A stretch of DNA of 6,055 nt, from NCBI GenBank assembly GCA_964395915.1, contig CAYNDB010000131.1:1-6055 (forward strand). Reading direction: 5' to 3'. Positions 1 through 4,729 of the stretch are shown here, piece by piece. The translations under genes and the position numbers were made by a program. The DNA comes from CAYNDB01 sp964395915. GTDB taxonomy: Bacteria; Nitrospinota_A; UBA7883; JAJRTC01. Positions within the stretch are counted from its first letter, which is position 1, and each line of letters starts with the position of its first letter. The notes below the pieces were generated by a model that was given only the letters and a program-made list of their open reading frames with translations, ran no database searches and was not told the DNA's origin.

Positions 1-1
1 T

Positions 2-469
2 AGCAACGAGTGCGCCATTACGTTCAATTTCCCTGCGCCGCAGGAGGAACCGGAGCAGAAGTTGCTGCTTTCGATTAGTGGCGCGGACGGGGAGATAATT
101 TGCGATTCACCTATCACGATAGTAGATGATGATGTAAATGATTTAACGGATGGGTCAAGTGAGGCTGGAAACCCGCTTATTAAATACGACATCCTATGGA
201 ACAATCTTATCGGCGAGACAGGATATGTGCTGGAGTACAAATCAGGAGCATGTGATTCGTCTATTGAGTTTACTACTTCTGTTAACTATGGGCCAGACAT
301 CACTGGCACGTGGTTTGAAAATGAAATGACCCCTGGAATCACATCCACAATATGTTATCGAGCGCATGGGGAAACACCGGATGGAGATATTGTCAGCAAC
401 ACATGCGAGGTTATAATAGTAGCCCCGTTAGATGTCATACAGCAGCAAGATGAATTACCGCTGCAATAG
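2..469 (+). CDS. C-terminal part of a probable secreted/surface protein with fibronectin type III-like repeats (5' end outside window)
   Basis: The frame is open to the left edge, so only the last 155 residues are visible. A TTG at 62 could be taken as a start but has no support, because coding continues upstream of it. Residues about 60-142 look like an FN3-type beta sandwich: a Trp in an early strand (LWNN), a GYVLEYKSG strand, then TPGITSTICYRAHGETPDG, resembling the typical 'L.PGT.Y.frV.A....G' end of FN3, followed by SNTCEV. The first visible residues (SNEC...FPAP) match this same module end (SNTC...VAP) 131 residues later, so at least two copies were present. Five cysteines and a hydrophilic, acidic composition suit an exported protein. 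The C-terminus (ending in LPLQ) shows no sorting signal, anchor or membrane helix. An intrinsic terminator follows closely. The function is unknown; the FN3 assignment rests on pattern, not on a search. Confidence 0.72.
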   Translation, partial: SNECAITFNFPAPQEEPEQKLLLSISGADGEIICDSPITIVDDDVNDLTDGSSEAGNPLIKYDILWNNLIGETGYVLEYKSGACDSSIEFTTSVNYGPDITGTWFENEMTPGITSTICYRAHGETPDGDIVSNTCEVIIVAPLDVIQQQDELPLQ

Positions 470-490
470 TGGCTGATTAGTAATTAAAAC

Positions 491-523
491 AGAGGGGCGG
501 GCAGCAATGTCCGCCCCTTTTTT
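491..523 (+). terminator. Rho-independent terminator of the FN3-like gene
   Basis: Bases 491-503 pair with 508-520 in a 13-bp stem (two G-T wobbles) whose core is GGGGCGG/CCGCCCC. The stem is capped by a GCAA tetraloop of the stable GNRA class. Six Ts (518-523) run from the end of the stem, and As precede it (486-489), so it might also work weakly in reverse. It lies 22 bp after the stop codon at 467-469 and isolates that gene from nfnAB. Confidence 0.93.
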
Positions 524-653
524 ATTTTCTATCACTTTCAGCCCTTCTATATTGAAGCTTATTTATACGCATATCCCAAAACCTCAGGAGATTCAGGGAT
601 AACTGTCAAGCTATAAGCTGATACAAAAAAATATTGATCTAATTTCTAAACTA

Positions 654-682
654 TTGTGGTGAATAGAATTTCCGTGTAGTAT
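654..682 (+). promoter_or_regulatory. Weak candidate sigma-70-type promoter for the nfnAB operon
   Basis: TTGTGG (654-659) and TAGTAT (677-682) are 17 bp apart. They match the -35 consensus at three of six positions and the -10 at four of six. An alternative is TTGTCA (682-687, five of six) with a poor -10 TTCGAT (705-710) at 17 bp. In that alternative the palindrome at 696-708 would sit over the spacer and -10. Neither is strong, but a promoter is expected somewhere between the terminator at 523 and nfnA. Confidence 0.22.
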
Positions 683-695
683 TGTCAATCCCCAA

Positions 696-708
696 CGAAT
701 AGAATTCG
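696..708. repeat. Short palindrome CGAAT-AGA-ATTCG, containing one copy of a 10-bp direct repeat
   Basis: The arms CGAAT (696-700) and ATTCG (704-708) are exact inverted repeats around AGA. The embedded GAATAGAATT (697-706) also occurs at 661-670, an offset of 36 bp. A regulator-binding site upstream of the nfnAB operon is possible, but sites this short arise by chance in AT-rich DNA. Confidence 0.25.
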
Positions 709-761
709 ATAAAGGTGGAAAACCATAAATAGAGTAAAAACATAAGCAAGAGATTTGTTTG

Positions 762-908
762 ATGATGGAAAGAATTGAAAACATGGAAAAAATATTCAAG
801 ATGATCCTTGGATTGGACTGCTTTGGCTGGGAGACAGCCTATATAACGCGCGCCGAAGCTGAATACTACTCAAACTACTGTAATTTCAAATCTACGGGGG
901 GGATATAA
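762..908 (+). CDS. Possible small protein of 48 residues, unknown function
   Basis: An open frame runs from ATG 762 (a second ATG follows at 765, another at 783) to TAA 906-908. A weak purine-rich stretch, AAGAGA (748-753), lies 8 bp before the first ATG. The product starts with a charged, possibly helical segment (MERIENMEKIFKMILGL). A Tyr-rich tail with cysteines at 20 and 39 follows (AYITRAEAEYYSNYC), then KSTGGI. There is no signal peptide or clear membrane helix, and I do not recognise a family. For it: balanced codon use and a stop that overlaps the ribosome-binding site of nfnA, as expected for coupled genes. Against it: the short length and weak Shine-Dalgarno. The reading frame contains a small hairpin, GGCTG-GGAGA-CAGCC (825-839), so the stretch could instead be an untranslated leader. 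Confidence 0.35.
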   Translation: MMERIENMEKIFKMILGLDCFGWETAYITRAEAEYYSNYCNFKSTGGI

Positions 909-913
909 GAGGA
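908..913 (+). promoter_or_regulatory. Ribosome-binding site of nfnA
   Basis: AGAGGA sits 3 bp before ATG 917 and overlaps the last base of the stop codon of the small upstream frame (906-908). It supports 917 as the start, as does protein length: NfnA homologues begin just before the conserved 'IL.KREL' strand, which here starts at residue 10. Confidence 0.6.
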
Positions 914-916
914 AAA

Positions 917-1768
917 ATGGGAAGCTATCATCAGGATTTTAAAATACTTTCAAAACGGGAATTGTGCGCCAACACTTTTCACTTCAAGGTTCACGCGCCT
1001 TTTATCGCCAGGAAAATATTGGCTGGACAGTTTGTAATAATAAGGCCAAACGAAAAAAGCGAACGTATTCCGCTTTCGATATGCGGATGGAATCGTGACG
1101 AGGGATATATAGAAATTATTATAATGGCCACAGGGCGCACATCTACGGAAGCCGTAATTAAAGAAGTTGGCGAATCATTCCAGGATATTGTCGGGCCTCT
1201 GGGCCAGCGCTCACACGTCACCAAATATGACGGAGCATGTGTGCTTATAGGCGGCGGATACGGGACCGGAGCCATCATTCCTACAGCAAAGGATTTGAAA
1301 GAGCTCGGTAACCGTGTTATCGGTATTATCGGAGCGAGGACTGAAAACCTGCTTATCATGGCTGACGAGCTAAAAGCTGTTTGTGATGAGGTATATCTCA
1401 CCACCAATGACGGCTCTGTGGGAATCGAAGGCTTTGTAACCCACGCTTTGGAAAAAATAATCGCGGACGAAAAAGTTTCTACCACCCTTGCCGTAGGCCC
1501 GATGCCCATGATGATGGCTGTAGCCGATATGACCAAGAAAAATGATATCGAGTGCTGGGTGAGCCTCAACGCCATTATGGTGGACGGAACCGGCATGTGC
1601 GGCGCCTGCCGTGTGACTGTAGGTGGAGAAACGAAATTCGCATGTTTCCATGGGCCGGACTTTGACGGACACAACGTGGATTACAAAGAGCTGATGACAC
1701 GGCAGAAAATGTTTGTGGATAAAGAAAAAATAGCAATGGAAGCGTTTGAAGAAACGCTTAAGAAATAA
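917..1768 (+). CDS. nfnA: NADH-dependent reduced ferredoxin:NADP+ oxidoreductase, small subunit NfnA
   Basis: This is the small flavoprotein subunit of the cytoplasmic NfnAB complex, which couples NADH and reduced ferredoxin oxidation to reduction of two NADP+, or runs in reverse by flavin-based electron bifurcation. Its 283 residues match the family length. Domain order: an FAD-binding barrel (about 1-100) with the flavin motif RIPLS at 50-54; a nucleotide-binding domain (about 105-215) with a Gly-rich loop GGGYGTGAI at 112-120 and GPMPMMMAV at 194-202; and a C-terminal [2Fe-2S] segment. That segment has C228, C231 and C243 preceded by D223 in MVDGTGMCGAC. This three-Cys/one-Asp pattern is the known unusual cluster ligation of NfnA and separates it from typical PyrK-type subunits. 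The loop GYGTGA differs from the GVGIAP-like form I expect. nfnB follows after 15 bp. It may be annotated elsewhere as sulfide dehydrogenase subunit beta or dihydroorotate dehydrogenase electron-transfer subunit. Confidence 0.93.
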   Translation: MGSYHQDFKILSKRELCANTFHFKVHAPFIARKILAGQFVIIRPNEKSERIPLSICGWNRDEGYIEIIIMATGRTSTEAVIKEVGESFQDIVGPLGQRSHVTKYDGACVLIGGGYGTGAIIPTAKDLKELGNRVIGIIGARTENLLIMADELKAVCDEVYLTTNDGSVGIEGFVTHALEKIIADEKVSTTLAVGPMPMMMAVADMTKKNDIECWVSLNAIMVDGTGMCGACRVTVGGETKFACFHGPDFDGHNVDYKELMTRQKMFVDKEKIAMEAFEETLKK

Positions 1769-1783
1769 GGGAGAGAACTGACA

Positions 1784-3286
1784 ATGGCTGAGAACGGTAA
1801 AAAGCTAAAAGCAAAAGAGCGGATGAAAAAGCCGCGTAACGAAATGCCTCTTAATGCCGCCGAGGAGCGGATTCGCAACTGGGGAGAGGTTCCGATAGGT
1901 TATTCCATGGAGCAGGCCAGAGATGAAGCGTTGCGCTGCATACAATGTAAAAAACCGGACTGTATAGGCGGTTGTCCTGTGGGAATTGATATTCCGGCGT
2001 TTATCAAGCTTGTCGAAGAAGGTGATATCACCGCCGCCGCGTCAAAAATCCGTGAGGCGAATTTTCTTCCAGCCGCTTGCGGCCGTGTTTGCCCTCAGGA
2101 TAAACAGTGCGAAGCGGTTTGCATCGTCGGTAAAAAGAACGACTCCGTGGCTATTGGTAACCTTGAGAGGTTCGTCGCCGATTACGAAAGAGAGAATCAT
2201 CTGCCCAGAATTCCTGAAATCCCCGCTGAAACAGGAAAACGGATAGCGGTTGTAGGCTCCGGCCCTGCCGGTATGACGGCCGCATACGAGCTTCGTAAGC
2301 GCGGACACGGCGTTACAGTATTCGAAGCGTTCCATAGAGGCGGCGGCGTTATGGTATACGGTATCCCGCGGTTTCGTTTGCCGCTCGATATTATTGACGA
2401 GGATCTTAAGCTGTTAGAGGACATGGGTGTCGAATTTGCCTATAACATGATTATAGGTAAAATATTAACAGTGGACGACCTTATCGATAGCGAAGGCTTT
2501 GACGCCGTATTTATAGCCTCTGGAGCCGGCCTGCCGAAAATGCTTGGCATACCGGGTGAGAACCTGAACGGCGTCTATTCCGCTAACGAATATTTGACAA
2601 GAATATTCCTGATGCACGCCAACCAATTCCCGGAATATCCGACGCCTATTTATCAGGGTATGAAAATGGCCGTGATCGGCGCCGGAAACACGGGTATGGA
2701 CGTTATGCGAACCGGCAAAAGACTTGGCGCGGATGTTACTTGCATTTACCGCAGGTCCCGCGATGAAGCCCCGGCCAGAACAGAAGAGCTGGAGCATGCT
2801 GAACAGGAGTTCATTAATTTTAAATGGTTGTCGAGTCCGAAAGAATTCATAGGTGACGAAAAAGGCTTCGTAAAAGGTGTCAAATGCGAAGTGATGGAGC
2901 TTTCAGAGCCGGACGATTCCGGAAGAAGAAGACCTGTCGGCACTGGTGAAGAGTTCATCCAAGAAGTCGATACTGTGGTCTTCTCTCTGGGATGCGACGT
3001 CAACCCGGTCATTCCTGACCATACGCCTGATATATTTATCAATAAATGGGGTATCATGATGGTTGATAAGGACACCTACCACACCAGCAAGGCAGGGGTG
3101 TTTGCGGGCGGAGACGCCGTCACCGGCGGATCAACTGTGATACTGGCCATGGGTCAGGCGAAAACCGCGGCGGAACGAATACATGAGTATGTCATGGGAG
3201 AGTTTAATTACGAGCTAAACGTCCCGACCGATCCGGAAGCCTCCGGGATACAATGGGAAGGCAGGTTCGCAAAAGGAAAAAGATAG
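1784..3286 (+). CDS. nfnB: NADH-dependent reduced ferredoxin:NADP+ oxidoreductase, large subunit NfnB (GltA/GltD-like)
   Basis: This is the large subunit of NfnAB. It carries the bifurcating FAD, the NADP(H) site and two [4Fe-4S] clusters that connect to ferredoxin. The N-terminal cluster domain (about 40-140) has C52, C55, C60 and C64, then C99, C103, C109 and C113. E128 in IGNLERF aligns by motif with the position that supplies a Glu ligand in NfnB and a Gln in dihydropyrimidine dehydrogenase. An FAD motif GSGPAG (158-163) follows, then a second Rossmann motif GAGNTGMD (299-306) with R323-R324 for the NADPH phosphate, and a closing FAD motif AGGDAVTGG (441-449). Length (500) and order match the family. 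Small departures are GNTGMD for the commoner GNTAMD, and YGIPRFRLPL where I expect YGIPEFRLPK. ATG 1784 is preceded by GGAGAG at 1770-1775. Adjacency to nfnA argues against glutamate synthase small subunit, the usual misannotation. Confidence 0.93.
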   Translation: MAENGKKLKAKERMKKPRNEMPLNAAEERIRNWGEVPIGYSMEQARDEALRCIQCKKPDCIGGCPVGIDIPAFIKLVEEGDITAAASKIREANFLPAACGRVCPQDKQCEAVCIVGKKNDSVAIGNLERFVADYERENHLPRIPEIPAETGKRIAVVGSGPAGMTAAYELRKRGHGVTVFEAFHRGGGVMVYGIPRFRLPLDIIDEDLKLLEDMGVEFAYNMIIGKILTVDDLIDSEGFDAVFIASGAGLPKMLGIPGENLNGVYSANEYLTRIFLMHANQFPEYPTPIYQGMKMAVIGAGNTGMDVMRTGKRLGADVTCIYRRSRDEAPARTEELEHAEQEFINFKWLSSPKEFIGDEKGFVKGVKCEVMELSEPDDSGRRRPVGTGEEFIQEVDTVVFSLGCDVNPVIPDHTPDIFINKWGIMMVDKDTYHTSKAGVFAGGDAVTGGSTVILAMGQAKTAAERIHEYVMGEFNYELNVPTDPEASGIQWEGRFAKGKR

Positions 3287-3295
3287 GTATCGGGT

Positions 3296-3324
3296 CCTGT
3301 CACGGGCTTTCCCGTGGCAGGTTT
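3296..3324 (+). terminator. Probable terminator of the nfnAB operon
   Basis: Bases 3296-3306 (CCTGTCACGGG) pair with 3311-3321 in an 11-bp stem with one wobble and a CTTT loop. Only three Ts follow (3322-3324), so the U-tract is poor. The hairpin begins 10 bp after the nfnB stop and lies between converging genes. Read from the minus strand it has no U-tract, so it seems meant mainly for nfnAB. Confidence 0.6.
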
Positions 3325-3361
3325 CCAGCCGTCTTAAGCCTGATTGATTGCCGAAAAATTC

Positions 3362-4636
3362 TTAGATCTTCTTCCCTAAAACCTTTTGGCTGCCTTTGAC
3401 GGGAAGTTTTATTGTAAATGCGGTTCCTTCACCCTTTTCGCTATGTACTGATATATCACCTTCATGTTGCTGGATAATTTCATAGCAGATATATAAGCCC
3501 AGTCCGGTGCCCACACCGACACCCTTCGTGGTAAAGAACGGGTCGAATATTCTATTAATTTTTTCCTCCGGCACCCCATCTCCATTATCATAAAAAGTCA
3601 GCACCAGGTAATCTGGCGTTTTCCCGCCATCCACTTCATCGCCTTCGATAATTGTTGATGAAACATCGATAATCCCGATAAACTCATTATTTCCACGGTT
3701 ACGCATTTTTTTAATTTTGTCGTTAATAGCGTCCGCCGCATTTACCAAAAGATTCACGAACACTTGCTCCAGCCTGGAGAACTGCCCTGTGATTTCTTTT
3801 ATATTCATATAATTTTCTGTAATGGTAACCTGCTTGCGCAACTTGGAGCGAACCAGGTTGACCGCCTGTGAAATAACCTCACGGATATCCACCCTCTCAT
3901 CGGCGTTATCGTCACCCATATGGGCATAGTGTTTAATTCCGGTAACGATTTTTTCTATTCTCTGCGTCCCCTTGAGCGCCTCATCGATCATTTCGGGAAA
4001 CTCTTTGCCAATAATATCGGTGATCGATTTTACATTTTCCGGTTTCGAAAGGTCTTCAAGGCGTGGTTTCAAACGCTTTATATATTCTTTCATTAATTGA
4101 AGATTCGTGCGCACAAACGTAGTCGGGTTGTTAATCTCATGAGCGATACCCGTGCTCAACAAACCAACTGTAGCCATTTTTTCCGACTGGACCAGCTGCT
4201 GGGTGCGGGCCGCAAAATTTTCGGTTAGAGTTCTTTTTTCCAGCAGACGATTGATAGTGTGCAACATCAGGTCTTTATCAATCGGTTTTAATATGAAGTC
4301 CACGGCTCCGGCGTGTAAAGAGTTTATGAACATATCCATCGTGCCATACCCCGTGATTACCACAACGTCCAGATCGTCATACATTTCCTTGGCCTGCTGG
4401 ACAAGCTCCACGCCGTCCATCCCCGGCATGCGCAGATCGGATATCATGATATCGATATGTTTGTTGTTTAGAATTTCGAGAGCTTTAAACGCGTCGTTGC
4501 ACGTCTGTACATTATGTCCTTCTTTCTCGATCATTTTCTGGAGCATGTTAGAGACCATGGTCTCGTCATCAACGATGAGAATAGAGCGAAGAGGAGCTGA
4601 ACCGTCAGATAAATTTTGTTGAAATCCACTATCCAT
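3362..4636 (-). CDS. Soluble hybrid protein: N-terminal response-regulator receiver plus histidine kinase
   Basis: A 424-residue cytoplasmic signalling protein without transmembrane or PAS domains. Receiver domain (about 17-130): acidic pair D23-D24, phospho-acceptor D67 in ISDLRMPGMDG, T95 and K117 (ILKP). A helical linker (about 130-155) leads to a DHp domain with the H-box STGIAHEINNP, phosphorylated His H166. The ATPase domain shows an N-box (FVNLLVNAADAI, N295 and N299), a G1 box YDNGDG (349-354), an F-box FDPFFTTK (364-371) and a G2 box GTGLGL (376-381). All catalytic residues look intact. Having the receiver before the kinase suggests that phosphorylation at D67 by another kinase tunes the activity of this one. 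No partner regulator lies in the window. The start at 4636 has TAGGTG (4645-4650) 8 bp upstream, and a later Met (27) would lose the acidic pair. Its target is unknown. Confidence 0.9.
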   Translation of the reverse strand: MDSGFQQNLSDGSAPLRSILIVDDETMVSNMLQKMIEKEGHNVQTCNDAFKALEILNNKHIDIMISDLRMPGMDGVELVQQAKEMYDDLDVVVITGYGTMDMFINSLHAGAVDFILKPIDKDLMLHTINRLLEKRTLTENFAARTQQLVQSEKMATVGLLSTGIAHEINNPTTFVRTNLQLMKEYIKRLKPRLEDLSKPENVKSITDIIGKEFPEMIDEALKGTQRIEKIVTGIKHYAHMGDDNADERVDIREVISQAVNLVRSKLRKQVTITENYMNIKEITGQFSRLEQVFVNLLVNAADAINDKIKKMRNRGNNEFIGIIDVSSTIIEGDEVDGGKTPDYLVLTFYDNGDGVPEEKINRIFDPFFTTKGVGVGTGLGLYICYEIIQQHEGDISVHSEKGEGTAFTIKLPVKGSQKVLGKKI

Positions 4637-4644
4637 GAAACAAA

Positions 4645-4650
4645 CACCTA
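4645..4650 (-). promoter_or_regulatory. Ribosome-binding site of the receiver-histidine kinase gene
   Basis: Read on the minus strand, TAGGTG lies 8 bp before the ATG at 4636. It fixes that codon as the start of the kinase gene. Confidence 0.6.
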
Positions 4651-4666
4651 ATAATGATTTTGATTT

Positions 4667-4694
4667 ATAATATCATTGACTTAGCCACACTCAA
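4667..4694 (-). promoter_or_regulatory. Likely sigma-70-type promoter of the receiver-histidine kinase gene
   Basis: On the minus strand, TTGAGT (4689-4694; four of six -35 positions) and TATTAT (4667-4672; five of six -10 positions) are 16 bp apart. Transcription would start near 4660, leaving a leader of about 25 bases with the ribosome-binding site inside it. The kinase gene is therefore probably transcribed separately from the dihydrolipoyl dehydrogenase gene that precedes it on the same strand. Confidence 0.5.
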
Positions 4695-4719
4695 AGACAT
4701 TCTGAAGCAAGAATATCTT
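4694..4719 (-). terminator. Weak hairpin after the dihydrolipoyl dehydrogenase gene, possible terminator
   Basis: On the minus strand, AAGATATTCT and AGAATGTCTT form a 10-bp, AT-rich stem with one G-U pair and a six-base loop, 10 bp past the stop codon of the upstream gene. It lacks a proper U-tract, having only TTT at the stem foot. Its last base touches the -35 of the kinase promoter. Partial termination or mRNA 3'-end protection is as likely as full termination. Confidence 0.33.
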
Positions 4720-4729
4720 ACACCTGATA

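Larger units (their letters stand above)
524..761. other. AT-rich intergenic region without a convincing gene
   Basis: No frame on either strand looks coding. A 62-codon open frame on the minus strand (611-799) has the low-complexity Ile/Ser/Phe-rich composition of translated AT-rich DNA. Visible structures are a direct repeat GAATAGAATT (661-670 and 697-706), a palindrome CGAAT-AGA-ATTCG (696-708), a short AGCT-ATA-AGCT palindrome (609-619), and weak promoter-like hexamers. It most likely holds the promoter and leader of the nfnAB operon. Confidence 0.6.

Noticed and set aside
62..64. TTG as the start codon of the left-edge gene
   Set aside because: The frame is open and coding-like back to position 2 and includes a repeat-module end (SNEC), so the gene begins outside the window.
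611..799. 62-codon open frame on the minus strand in the intergenic region
   Set aside because: Low-complexity Ile/Ser/Phe composition, overlap with the better forward small frame, and no clear ribosome-binding site.
991..1674. 227-codon open frame on the minus strand opposite nfnA
   Set aside because: It lies wholly inside a well-supported conserved gene and its product is a Ser/Pro/Ile-rich string with no recognisable motif, as expected from the antisense of a codon-biased gene.
1784..3286. Glutamate synthase small subunit (GltD) for the large flavoprotein
   Set aside because: No glutamate synthase large subunit is adjacent, while an NfnA gene with the Asp/three-Cys cluster is 15 bp upstream, and length and the IGNLERF motif fit NfnB.
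4152..4622. 156-codon forward frame opposite the receiver and H-box region of the kinase gene
   Set aside because: It is antisense to an intact conserved domain; the Ser/Arg/Ile-rich product shows no family features.
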